From: Sinorhizobium sp. 6-70
GTDB lineage: Bacteria > Pseudomonadota > Alphaproteobacteria > Rhizobiales > Rhizobiaceae
DNA: 64,000 bases
Assembly (NCBI RefSeq): GCF_030124375.1
Contig: NZ_JASKLS010000008.1
Span: forward strand, 124,001-188,000
Direction: 5' to 3'
Shown: positions 1 to 8,327 of the stretch, piece by piece
Layout of the letters: each line of letters starts with the position of its first letter
How positions within the stretch are numbered: the stretch's first letter is position 1
Made by a program: the position numbers and the translations under genes
The notes under the pieces: generated by a model
What the model was told of the DNA's origin: nothing
Database searches by the model: none
Seen by the model: only the letters and a program-made list of their open reading frames with translations

Positions 1-637
1 TCGTCTCGCCGATCCCGCGCGCCGCCGAACGCCAGAGCTCGATGACCCTGGCGACGCCCGCCCCGTGATCCCAGAGCGCGAGCACCTCGGCCACCGCGAG
101 AAAAAGGTGTGCAAACAGTTCTTCCGGCGACGCCGACGCCCCTTCACGGCGAAGAGATGTCGCGGGATAGAGGGCTCCCTCCGGCGCGACACCGACATTC
201 ACCCCGATGCCGATGACCAGTGCCCGGCGGCCATCGGCGAGCTCCTCTCCCTCAAGAAGAATGCCGCATACCTTCTTGCCATCGACGAGGATGTCATTCG
301 GCCACTTGATCTCAACCGGCGCTGCGGCCGGCGGCATCACGGTCCGGATCGCGCGATGCGCGGCCACCGCGACGGCAAGTGGCAGGGAATGCAAGCGCGC
401 GATCGGCGCCGGATCGATGAGAAGCAGCGATGCGTAGAGGTTGCCGGGTTCGGAAACCCATGCACGGCCTCGACGGCCGCGGCCGCCCGTCTGGCGCCCG
501 GCAGTGATCCAGAGGTTGCCCGGATCACCTTCGCGCGCCTTCGCCAGGCACTCGCTGTTGGTCGAGACGGTCTCGGCGAGCGCGACGTGCCGGAAATCGT
601 CAGGCGAAATCCGGCCGCCGCCCTTCCCGCCGGTCAA
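1..637 (-). CDS. birA: Biotin--[acetyl-CoA-carboxylase] ligase, C-terminus beyond the window
   Basis: Attaches biotin to the carrier domain of acetyl-CoA carboxylase and other biotin enzymes in the cytoplasm. The minus strand is open from 637 to the left edge. It carries the BPL catalytic signatures: TVSTNSECLA near the start, GRGRRGRAWVSEPGNLYASL (biotinyl-AMP loop) and IKWPNDILVDGKKVCGILLE. I chose the TTG at 637 because it overlaps the nuoN stop (TTGA) and lies just before the conserved domain; no ATG fits. There is no N-terminal helix-turn-helix, so this is a ligase without the repressor domain of E. coli BirA. The C-terminal part is cut off. Cotranscription with nuoN is likely from the overlap. 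Confidence 0.9.
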   Translation of the reverse strand, partial: MTGGKGGGRISPDDFRHVALAETVSTNSECLAKAREGDPGNLWITAGRQTGGRGRRGRAWVSEPGNLYASLLLIDPAPIARLHSLPLAVAVAAHRAIRTVMPPAAAPVEIKWPNDILVDGKKVCGILLEGEELADGRRALVIGIGVNVGVAPEGALYPATSLRREGASASPEELFAHLFLAVAEVLALWDHGAGVARVIELWRSAARGIGET

Positions 638-2079
638 AAGAAGGTCCGGGCCGCAGCTTCCGCGGCGCTTCCGAGCGGTCCGCCGATCAGCACGTATCCG
701 AGAACGAACAGACCGGAGAGGCCGAAGACAAGACGCAGCTCGCCGGCAGTGCGCGCGAATTCACCCTTGGCCTCATCGAACCACATGACCTTGATGACCC
801 GCAGGTAATAATAGGCACCGACGACGGACGCGAGCACGCCGATGATCGCGAGCGCGTAGAGATGCGCTTCGATTGCGGCGACGAACACGAAATACTTCGC
901 GAAGAAACCTGCAAGCGGCGGGATGCCTGCCAGCGAGAACATCAGGACCGTCAGAACCGACGCCATGAACGGATTGGTCTGCGAGAGGCCGGCAAGGTCA
1001 TCGATATTCTCGACGTACTCGCCTTCCTTGCGGCGCATCGCCAGAATGCAGGCGAAGGTGCCGAGCGTCATGATCATGTAGATCAGCATATAGAGGATCA
1101 CGCCGCGCACCCCGGCCATCGAGCCGGCCGCAAGACCGACCAGGGCATAACCCATATGACCGATCGAGGAATAGGCCATCAGCCGCTTGATGTTCCTCTG
1201 GCCGATTGCCGCGAAAGCACCGAGCAGCATGGAAGCGATCGAGATGAAGACGACGATCTGCTGCCAGTCCGCCACCACCGGTTCGAAGGCGTTGATGACG
1301 ATGCGGACGAGGATCGACATCGCCGCCACCTTCGGTGCGGCTGCGAAGAAGGCGGTAACCGGCGTCGGTGCACCCTCATAGACGTCCGGGGTCCACATGT
1401 GGAAAGGAACTGCGGAAATCTTGAAGGCAAGGCCTGCGAGGATGAAGACCAGGCCGAAAACGAGGCCCAGCGAACGGCCTTCCGCCGTCAGCGCCGCGGC
1501 GATCTCGTCGAAGCCGGTATGACCGGTGAAGCCGTAGACCAGCGACATGCCGTAAAGCAGCATGCCCGACGACAGGGCGCCGAGAACGAAGTATTTCAAC
1601 CCGGCTTCGGTCGAACGGACGCTATCACGATTGATCGCCGCCACGACGTAGAGCGCCAGCGACTGCAGTTCCAACGACAGATAGAGCGAGATCAGGTCGT
1701 TGGCGGAGATCATCAGCAGCATGCCGAGGGTCGCCAGCACCAACAGAACCGGAAACTCGAAGCGATCGATCTGCGCCGAACGAGCATGCCCGACGGTCAT
1801 CACCATCGCAGTAATCGAGCCGATCAGGGCCAGGACCTTCATGAACCTGGCGAAAGGATCGGAAAGGAAGGCGCCGCCATAGGCCTCACCCTCGCCCGTC
1901 TTCAGGACGAGCCACAGCCCGGCAATGATCAGCAGGGCGACGGCAAGTCCGGTTACCGTCGACGTGGCCGACCTTTCGCTCGAAAAGACGCCGATCATCA
2001 ACAGAACCATCGCGCCGACCGCGAGGATCAGCTCGGGAACCGAGAGTTGCAGGCTTGCAAAGAGGGTTTCAGCAGTCAT
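634..2079 (-). CDS. nuoN: NADH-quinone oxidoreductase subunit N
   Basis: Antiporter-like membrane subunit of respiratory complex I, taking part in proton translocation in the inner membrane. The 481 residues form about 14 hydrophobic segments. They include the proton-pump helix with KISAVPFHMWTPDVYEGAPT and the IKRLMAYSSIGHMGY motif shared with NuoL and NuoM. Length fits the family. It is the last nuo gene. Its start lies 19 bases after the nuoM stop, and its stop overlaps the TTG start of birA. Confidence 0.97.
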   Translation of the reverse strand: MTAETLFASLQLSVPELILAVGAMVLLMIGVFSSERSATSTVTGLAVALLIIAGLWLVLKTGEGEAYGGAFLSDPFARFMKVLALIGSITAMVMTVGHARSAQIDRFEFPVLLVLATLGMLLMISANDLISLYLSLELQSLALYVVAAINRDSVRSTEAGLKYFVLGALSSGMLLYGMSLVYGFTGHTGFDEIAAALTAEGRSLGLVFGLVFILAGLAFKISAVPFHMWTPDVYEGAPTPVTAFFAAAPKVAAMSILVRIVINAFEPVVADWQQIVVFISIASMLLGAFAAIGQRNIKRLMAYSSIGHMGYALVGLAAGSMAGVRGVILYMLIYMIMTLGTFACILAMRRKEGEYVENIDDLAGLSQTNPFMASVLTVLMFSLAGIPPLAGFFAKYFVFVAAIEAHLYALAIIGVLASVVGAYYYLRVIKVMWFDEAKGEFARTAGELRLVFGLSGLFVLGYVLIGGPLGSAAEAAARTFF

Positions 2080-2098
2080 GTCCAGTCACGTCCTGTGG

Positions 2099-3610
2099 TC
2101 ATTGCACCGAAAGCGCAACGTCTTGCGCTGCCTGCAGGGCTGCGGAGTAATTGTTGACGAGCAGATCCACGGAGGCCGCGGTCGCATCGAAGACCGGTGC
2201 CGGATAGACACCGAAGAAGATCGTCAGGATCACCAGCGGATAGAGGATAAGCTTCTCACGTGCCGAGAGATCGAGCAGCGCCTTCAGGCTTTCCTTCTCG
2301 AGCGCACCAAAGATCACCCGACGATAGAGCCAGAGGGCATAGGCGGCCGAGAGAATGACGCCGCTGGTCGCGAAGAAGGCTACCCACGTATTGGCACGGA
2401 AGGCGCCCACCAGCGTCAGCACTTCGCCGATGAAGCCCGAGGTGCCGGGAAGTCCGACGTTCGCCATGGTGAAGACCATGAAGGCGACCGCATATTTCGG
2501 CATGTTGTTGACGAGGCCGCCATAGGCAGCGATCTCGCGGGTATGCAGCCGGTCATAGACGACGCCGACGCAAAGGAAGAGAGCGCCCGAGACGACGCCG
2601 TGCGACAGCATCTGGAAGATGGCGCCCTGCACGCCCTGCGTATTGGCGGCGAACGTACCCATGGTCACATAGCCCATGTGCGCCACCGAGGAATAGGCGA
2701 TCAGCTTCTTGATGTCGGTCTGCATCATCGCCACCAGCGAGGTGTAGATGATCGCGATAATCGACAACGTGAAGACGAACGGCGCGAAATAGTCCGACGC
2801 GAGCGGGAACATCGGCAGCGAGAAGCGCAGGAACCCGTATCCGCCGAGCTTCAGGAGGATGCCGGCCAGGATGACCGAACCTGCGGTCGGCGCCTGGACG
2901 TGCGCGTCCGGAAGCCAGGTGTGGACCGGCCACATCGGCATCTTCACCGCGAAAGAGGCGAAGAAGGCGAGCCACAACCAGGTCTGCATTCCCCGCGGGA
3001 ACTTGTAGGCAAGCAGTTCGGTGATGTCGGTCGTGCCGGCCTGCCAGTACATCGCCATGATGGCGAGCAGCATCAGCACCGAGCCCAGCAGCGTGTAGAG
3101 GAAGAACTTGTAGCTCGCATAGACGCGATCCCTGCCGCCCCAGACGCCGATGATGATGAACATCGGAATGAGGCCGGCCTCGAAGAAGACGTAGAAGAGC
3201 ACGATGTCGAGCGAAACGAAGACGCCGAGCATAAGCGTTTCCAGGATCAGAAACGCAATCATGTATTCCTTCAGGCGCTTCTCGATCGTGAGCCAGCTCG
3301 CCAGCACGCAGAACGGCATCAAGAGCGCGGTCAGCGGTACGAACAGTACCGAAATGCCGTCGATGCCGAGATGATAGGAGATGCCGGTGCCGAGCCACTC
3401 GCGCTTCTCGATCATCTGGAAGCCCGGGTTCGAGGGATCGAACTGATACCAGATGTAGAGCGAGACGGCGAAGGTGAATATCGTCGTCAGCAGCGATACG
3501 TTCAGGATGTTGCGGCGGCCGTAGACGCTGTCTTCCCTTGTCAGCAAGAGAAGCAGAACGCCGACGAGCGGCATGAAGGTGACCGCGGAAAGTACGGGCC
3601 AATCGGTCAT
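2099..3610 (-). CDS. nuoM: NADH-quinone oxidoreductase subunit M
   Basis: Second antiporter-like proton-pumping subunit of complex I, with about 14 membrane helices over 503 residues. Typical motifs are KMPMWPVHTWLPDAHVQAPT and DIKKLIAYSSVAHMGYVTMG. The frame is open further upstream, but the ATG at 3610 (MTDWPVLS) shares one base with the nuoL stop (TGATG). That is a normal coupled start, and the nine upstream residues read into nuoL. The antiporter family also includes Mrp subunits, but the operon settles the identity. Confidence 0.97.
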   Translation of the reverse strand: MTDWPVLSAVTFMPLVGVLLLLLTREDSVYGRRNILNVSLLTTIFTFAVSLYIWYQFDPSNPGFQMIEKREWLGTGISYHLGIDGISVLFVPLTALLMPFCVLASWLTIEKRLKEYMIAFLILETLMLGVFVSLDIVLFYVFFEAGLIPMFIIIGVWGGRDRVYASYKFFLYTLLGSVLMLLAIMAMYWQAGTTDITELLAYKFPRGMQTWLWLAFFASFAVKMPMWPVHTWLPDAHVQAPTAGSVILAGILLKLGGYGFLRFSLPMFPLASDYFAPFVFTLSIIAIIYTSLVAMMQTDIKKLIAYSSVAHMGYVTMGTFAANTQGVQGAIFQMLSHGVVSGALFLCVGVVYDRLHTREIAAYGGLVNNMPKYAVAFMVFTMANVGLPGTSGFIGEVLTLVGAFRANTWVAFFATSGVILSAAYALWLYRRVIFGALEKESLKALLDLSAREKLILYPLVILTIFFGVYPAPVFDATAASVDLLVNNYSAALQAAQDVALSVQ

Positions 3611-5604
3611 CAGAAGGAACTCCCGAGCATCATCCATGTAACGAGCGCAGCGATGCCGATCAGCATGGCGAACGCGTAGTGATAAAGGTAACCGGTCTGC
3701 ATCCGCACAACGCGATCGGTCACATCGAGGACACGCGCCGCAACACCATTCGGTCCAAAGCCGTCGATCACCCGGCCGTCACCCTCCTTCCAGAGGAACG
3801 TGCCGAGACGCTTCGCGGTGCGCACGAAGAGGAAATCGTAGAGCTCGTCGAAATACCACTTGTTGAGCAGGAACTGGTAGAGACCGCGGTGCTGATTGGC
3901 GAGGTACTTCGGCGTCTCCGGCGAGCGGATGTACATGTACCAGGCGGTGTAGAGGCCGAGCGCCATGGCCACGAACGGGCTCCACCGCACCCATAGCGGA
4001 ACGTGGTGGTATTCCTCGAGAATTTCGTTTTCCGGCAGCGTGAAGAGAGAGCCCTGCCAGAACTCGACGTAGTGATGGCCGAAGAAATAATCGTGGAACA
4101 GGAAGCCCGCGACGAGCGCGCCGGCGGCCAGGATATAAAGCGGCACCAACATCACCTGCGGAGATTCATGGACGTGATGCATGACGTCCGAGGAAGCCCG
4201 CGGTCTGCCGTGGAAGGTCATGAAGGTCAGGCGCCACGAATAGAAGCTCGTGAACAGAGCGGCGATCACCAGAAGGATGAAGGCGAAGGTGGAGACGGCA
4301 CTATGCGAGGCGAAGGTCGACTCAATGATCGCATCCTTCGAGAAGAAGCCGGCGGTACCGAAGACGGTTCCCGGGATGCCGACGCCGGTCAGCGCAATCG
4401 TGCCGATGAACATCATCCAGTAGGTGACCGGAATGTGCGTGCGCAAGCCACCCATGTAGCGCATGTCCTGCTCGCCATCGACGGCGTGGATCACTGAACC
4501 GGCACCAAGGAACAGGAGCGCCTTGAAAAAGGCGTGCGTGAAGAGGTGGAAAATAGCGGCGCCATAGGCGCCGACGCCGAGAGCCACGAACATGTAGCCT
4601 AGCTGCGAGCAGGTCGAGTAAGCGATGACGCGCTTGATGTCGTTCTGCACCAGGCCGACGGTCGCGGCAAAGAAGGCCGTGATGGCGCCGATCAGGGTTA
4701 CGACGGTCAGCGCATCCGGCGACAGCTCGAACAGCGGCGACATGCGCGCGACGAGGAATACACCGGCGGTGACCATGGTTGCGGCGTGGATGAGGGCCGA
4801 CACCGGCGTCGGGCCTTCCATGGCGTCCGGAAGCCAGGTGTGCAGCAGGAACTGTGCCGACTTGCCCATCGCACCCATGAAGAGCAGCAGGCAGGCGGCC
4901 GTCACGGCATTCGCCTTGTCGAGTTGCATGCCGAAGAGCGTGATGACGGCTTCCCCGGCCTCGGCGCCTTCGGCCGGCAGGTAGCTCTGCGCGGCAGCGA
5001 AAACGGTTTCGAGATTGATCGAACCGAAGAGCACGAAGACCAGGAAGATGCCGAGCGAGAAGCCGAAGTCACCGACGCGGTTGACGATGAAGGCCTTGAT
5101 CGCTGCAGCGTTGGCCGAAGGTTTCTTGTACCAGAAGCCGATCAGCAGATAGGACGCAAGGCCCACGCCTTCCCAGCCGAAGAACATCTGCAAGAGGTTG
5201 TCCGACGTGATCAGCATCAGCATCGCAAAGGTGAAGAGCGACAGATAGGCGAAGAAGCGCGGCCGGTTCGGGTCATGATGCATGTATCCGATCGAATAGA
5301 CGTGCACCAGCGACGAGACCGTGTTGACGACCACGAACATCACGGCCGTCAGCGTGTCGACCCGGAAGGCCCATTCGACGTCGAAGCTGCCGGACTGGAT
5401 CCAGCGCAACACGGAAACCTTGATCATCTCCTCTTCGCCGAGCGCGACGTTGAAGAAAACAAGCCAGGACAGCGCGACCGCGACGAGCATCAGGCCGGTG
5501 GTCACATATTCGGATGCCTTGGCACCGATCTGCGTGCCGAGAAGACCAGCAATGAGAAAGCCGATCAGAGGCAGAAAGACGATAGCCTTGATAATGGTGT
5601 CCAT
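3610..5604 (-). CDS. nuoL: NADH-quinone oxidoreductase subunit L
   Basis: Distal antiporter-like subunit of complex I, carrying the long lateral helix that runs along the membrane arm. The 664 residues match the family length. Motifs include FFGWEGVGLASYLLIGFWY, FLLHTWLPDAMEGPTPVSAL and NDIKRVIAYSTCSQLGYMF. The C-terminal part has the amphipathic lateral helix region and a final membrane anchor. It lies 7 bases after nuoK and its stop overlaps the nuoM start. Confidence 0.97.
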   Translation of the reverse strand: MDTIIKAIVFLPLIGFLIAGLLGTQIGAKASEYVTTGLMLVAVALSWLVFFNVALGEEEMIKVSVLRWIQSGSFDVEWAFRVDTLTAVMFVVVNTVSSLVHVYSIGYMHHDPNRPRFFAYLSLFTFAMLMLITSDNLLQMFFGWEGVGLASYLLIGFWYKKPSANAAAIKAFIVNRVGDFGFSLGIFLVFVLFGSINLETVFAAAQSYLPAEGAEAGEAVITLFGMQLDKANAVTAACLLLFMGAMGKSAQFLLHTWLPDAMEGPTPVSALIHAATMVTAGVFLVARMSPLFELSPDALTVVTLIGAITAFFAATVGLVQNDIKRVIAYSTCSQLGYMFVALGVGAYGAAIFHLFTHAFFKALLFLGAGSVIHAVDGEQDMRYMGGLRTHIPVTYWMMFIGTIALTGVGIPGTVFGTAGFFSKDAIIESTFASHSAVSTFAFILLVIAALFTSFYSWRLTFMTFHGRPRASSDVMHHVHESPQVMLVPLYILAAGALVAGFLFHDYFFGHHYVEFWQGSLFTLPENEILEEYHHVPLWVRWSPFVAMALGLYTAWYMYIRSPETPKYLANQHRGLYQFLLNKWYFDELYDFLFVRTAKRLGTFLWKEGDGRVIDGFGPNGVAARVLDVTDRVVRMQTGYLYHYAFAMLIGIAALVTWMMLGSSF

Positions 5605-5611
5605 AGCCCAA

Positions 5612-5920
5612 TCAGCCCTTCATCATGTTGACGTCTTCGACGGCGATCGAGCCGCGGTTGCGATAGAAGACGACGAGAATTGCAAGCCCGATGGCCGCCT
5701 CGGCGGCCGCCACGGTCAGAATGAACAGCGCGAAGACCTGGCCGGTGATGTCGTTGAGGAAGGCCGAGAAGGCCACCATGTTGATGTTGACCGAGAGCAG
5801 GATGAGTTCCACCGACATCAGGATGATGATGACGTTCTTCCGGTTGAGAAAGATGCCGAAGACGCCGAGCGTGAACAGGATGGCGCTGACGGTCAGATAG
5901 TGGGAAATTCCGATTTCCAT
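5612..5920 (-). CDS. nuoK: NADH-quinone oxidoreductase subunit K
   Basis: Small complex I membrane subunit (102 residues, three membrane helices) that contributes conserved glutamates to the proton path. MSVELILLSVNINMVAFS in helix 2 and TVAAAEAAIGLAILV in helix 3 carry these acidic residues. The frame stays open about 30 residues upstream, but that part is arginine/proline-rich read-through of the nuoJ end. The start MEIGISHYLTVS at 5920 matches the usual length. It follows nuoJ by 28 bases. Confidence 0.97.
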   Translation of the reverse strand: MEIGISHYLTVSAILFTLGVFGIFLNRKNVIIILMSVELILLSVNINMVAFSAFLNDITGQVFALFILTVAAAEAAIGLAILVVFYRNRGSIAVEDVNMMKG

Positions 5921-5948
5921 GTTGTAGTTCCTCGACCTCGCGTCCGGA

Positions 5949-6563
5949 TTAGATGCCCTGCCCGGGCTTGACCGTGACCACCTCGACGGCGGTCTCGGGT
6001 GCGCGGGCAACCTGCCGCGGAATGTCCTGGCGCTTGATGTTCTGGCGGTGGCGCAGTGTCAGCACGATGGCGCCGATCATGGCGACGAGCAGCACGAGCC
6101 CTGCGATCTGGAAGAAGTAGATGTAATGCGTGTAGAGAACGTCGCCGAGTGCGGCCGTATTGGTCCGCTCGTTAACCGGCGGGATCGGCATCGCGATGCC
6201 CTTGGCGATTTCCGGCGAGAACGTCGCTCCGCCGACGACGATGATGAGCTCGGCCGCAAGGATCAAGCCGATCAGCGCGCCGATCGGCGCATATTCGAGC
6301 ACACCCGCACGCAGCTCCGCGAAATCGATGTCGAGCATCATCACGACGAACAGGAACAGAACCGCTACCGCGCCGACATAGACGACGAGCAGGATCATTG
6401 CCAGGAACTCGGCCCCCGTCAGCAGGAAGAGCCCCGCCGCGTTGAAGAAGGTCAGGATCAGGAACAGAACCGAATAAACCGGGTTCTTCGACGCAATGAC
6501 CATGAATGCCGATGCCACCGCAATGAAGGCAAAGAGATAGAAAAAAAGAACCTGCAGACCCAT
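5949..6563 (-). CDS. nuoJ: NADH-quinone oxidoreductase subunit J
   Basis: Complex I membrane subunit of 204 residues with five predicted helices. The conserved segment FLAMILLVVYVGAVAVLFLF lies in the third helix and takes part in coupling to the quinone site. The start MGLQVLFFYLF at 6563 was chosen because the 38 in-frame upstream residues are charged and not conserved in type. A soluble basic tail of about 30 residues follows the last helix. It is separated from nuoI by an unusually long gap of 144 bases containing two hairpins. Confidence 0.97.
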   Translation of the reverse strand: MGLQVLFFYLFAFIAVASAFMVIASKNPVYSVLFLILTFFNAAGLFLLTGAEFLAMILLVVYVGAVAVLFLFVVMMLDIDFAELRAGVLEYAPIGALIGLILAAELIIVVGGATFSPEIAKGIAMPIPPVNERTNTAALGDVLYTHYIYFFQIAGLVLLVAMIGAIVLTLRHRQNIKRQDIPRQVARAPETAVEVVTVKPGQGI

Positions 6564-6623
6564 GATCGGTGCCTTTTTCGTCTTGCTCGGCGTGAAGGCG
6601 CCTGCCTCCACTCCACGGGCAAA

Positions 6624-6684
6624 GCCGGACACGGTCCGGCCAGCGCCCAATACCTGTTTCACATGCGCCGCCCTCAAGCGGCGC
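6624..6684. repeat. Two perfect hairpins in the nuoI-nuoJ gap
   Basis: Two 7-bp inverted repeats lie in the 144-base gap: GCCGGAC-acg-GTCCGGC (6624-6640) and GCGCCGC-N6-GCGGCGC (6665-6684). Neither is followed by a T-run on the minus strand, so simple terminators are unlikely. An mRNA processing or stability element inside the operon is an inference. Confidence 0.5.
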
Positions 6685-6707
6685 GATACAGCGTCACGCA
6701 GATAGCC

Positions 6708-7202
6708 TCAGCGGTAGGGCGAGTCCATCGCGATGTTGCGCGCGATTTCCCGTTCCCACCGGTCGCCGTTGGCGAGCAGCTTTTCCTTGTCGTAGTAAAG
6801 CTCTTCGCGCGTTTCGGTGGCGAATTCGAAGTTCGGCCCTTCGACAATGGCGTCGACCGGACAGGCTTCCTGGCAGAACCCGCAATAGATGCACTTCACC
6901 ATGTCGATGTCGTAGCGCACCGTGCGGCGCGTGCCGTCGTTACGGCGCGGGCCTGCCTCGATGGTGATTGCCTGGGCAGGACAGATCGCTTCGCACAGCT
7001 TGCAGGCGATGCAGCGCTCTTCCCCGTTCGGATAACGGCGGAGCGCATGCTCGCCGCGGAAACGCGGGCTGACCGGTCCTTTTTCGAAGGGATAGTTCAC
7101 CGTCGCCTTCGGCCTGAAGAAATAGCGCATCGACAAAAAGAACGCGCCGACGAATTCCTTGAGGAACAGCGAGCTGACGGCTTGCGAAAGACCGGCCATC
7201 AT
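6708..7202 (-). CDS. nuoI: NADH-quinone oxidoreductase subunit I, two 4Fe-4S clusters
   Basis: Peripheral-arm subunit that passes electrons from NuoG to NuoB through clusters N6a and N6b. The 164-residue protein has two ferredoxin motifs: CIACKLCEAICP (C64, C67, C70, C74) and CIYCGFCQEACP (C104, C107, C110, C114). The N-terminal amphipathic helix fits membrane association. The sequence reads GGAGGTAAATGATG, so translation could start at either of two adjacent ATG codons; the difference is one residue. Confidence 0.97.
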   Translation of the reverse strand: MMAGLSQAVSSLFLKEFVGAFFLSMRYFFRPKATVNYPFEKGPVSPRFRGEHALRRYPNGEERCIACKLCEAICPAQAITIEAGPRRNDGTRRTVRYDIDMVKCIYCGFCQEACPVDAIVEGPNFEFATETREELYYDKEKLLANGDRWEREIARNIAMDSPYR

Positions 7203-7263
7203 TTACCTCCAAACTTGCCGGCCTCAGAGACGCCGGCGGTATGCAGCGAAGCCCGAGCGGACA

Positions 7264-8307
7264 TCAAGCCCACCCCATCAGCTTCAAAACGAATGCGACG
7301 ATGACGACCATGCCGAGCGAGAGCGGAAGGAAGACCTTCCAGCCGAGGCGCATCAACTGGTCGTAGCGATAACGCGGCACGAAGGCCTTGACCATCGCGA
7401 ACATGAAGAACACCAACGAGGCCTTGAGCACAAACCAGACAATGCCCGGGACCCAGTTCAGGAACCACACGTCGAGCGGGGGAAGCCAGCCACCGAGGAA
7501 CAGGATCGTCGTCAGCGCGCACATCAGGCAGATCGCCGCGTATTCGCCGAGCATGAACATCATATACGGGGTCGAGCCGTATTCGACCATGAAGCCGGCA
7601 ACGAGTTCGGATTCGGCTTCGGGCAGATCGAACGGCGGACGGTTCGTCTCGGCAAGCGCCGAGATGAAGAACACGATGAACATCGGGAAGAGCGACAGCC
7701 AATGCCAGTCAAGGAAGGAAGCCGGCAGGCCGATCATCGTTCCAAGACCGTCGGTCTGCGCGGTGACGATGTCCGACAGGTTGAGCGAGCCAACGCAAAG
7801 CAGAACCGTGACGATGACAAAGCCAATCGAGACTTCGTAGGACACCATCTGCGCCGCGGAACGCAAGGCACCGAGGAAGGGATACTTCGAGTTTGATGCC
7901 CAGCCGCCCATGATGATGCCATAAACTTCGAGAGAAGATATGGCGAAGACGAAGAGGATACCGACGTTGATGTCCGCGATCACCCAGTTCGCGTTGAGCG
8001 GAATGACCGCCCAGGCAGCAAGCGCAAGCGTCACCGAGACCAGCGGCGCAAGAAGGAAGATCGTCTTGTTTGCGCCTGCCGGAATGACCGGCTCCTTGAA
8101 AACGAACTTCAGGAGGTCGGCGAAGGACTGAAACAATCCCCAGGGACCGACGACGTTCGGGCCGCGGCGAAGCTGAACGGCAGCCCAGATTTTGCGGTCG
8201 GCCAGCAGAATGTAGGCGATGAAGACCAGCAGCGCGACCAGCAGCAGCAGCGACTGGGCGATGATGATGGCCGCGGGCCAAACATAGGTCGAAACGAAAG
8301 CGTCCAT
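7264..8307 (-). CDS. nuoH: NADH-quinone oxidoreductase subunit H
   Basis: Membrane subunit that forms most of the quinone-binding cavity at the junction with the peripheral arm. The 347 residues give about eight helices. The signatures RRGPNVVGPWGLFQSFADLL and ETNRPPFDLPEAESELVAGF form the loops facing the quinone channel. The start MDAFVSTYVWPA lies 20 bases after the nuoG stop, consistent with operon transcription. Confidence 0.97.
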   Translation of the reverse strand: MDAFVSTYVWPAAIIIAQSLLLLVALLVFIAYILLADRKIWAAVQLRRGPNVVGPWGLFQSFADLLKFVFKEPVIPAGANKTIFLLAPLVSVTLALAAWAVIPLNANWVIADINVGILFVFAISSLEVYGIIMGGWASNSKYPFLGALRSAAQMVSYEVSIGFVIVTVLLCVGSLNLSDIVTAQTDGLGTMIGLPASFLDWHWLSLFPMFIVFFISALAETNRPPFDLPEAESELVAGFMVEYGSTPYMMFMLGEYAAICLMCALTTILFLGGWLPPLDVWFLNWVPGIVWFVLKASLVFFMFAMVKAFVPRYRYDQLMRLGWKVFLPLSLGMVVIVAFVLKLMGWA

Positions 8308-8327
8308 GATGCTCTATTCCCTCGCGC

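Noticed and set aside
65..808. Long plus-strand open frame opposite birA and nuoN
   Set aside because: It is the antisense of well-supported minus-strand genes and has arginine-rich low-information composition.
862..3679. Several plus-strand frames of over 400 codons opposite nuoN and nuoM
   Set aside because: High-GC shadow frames, rich in Asp, His, Arg and Gln, with no domain or ribosome site. The nuo genes on the other strand are certain.
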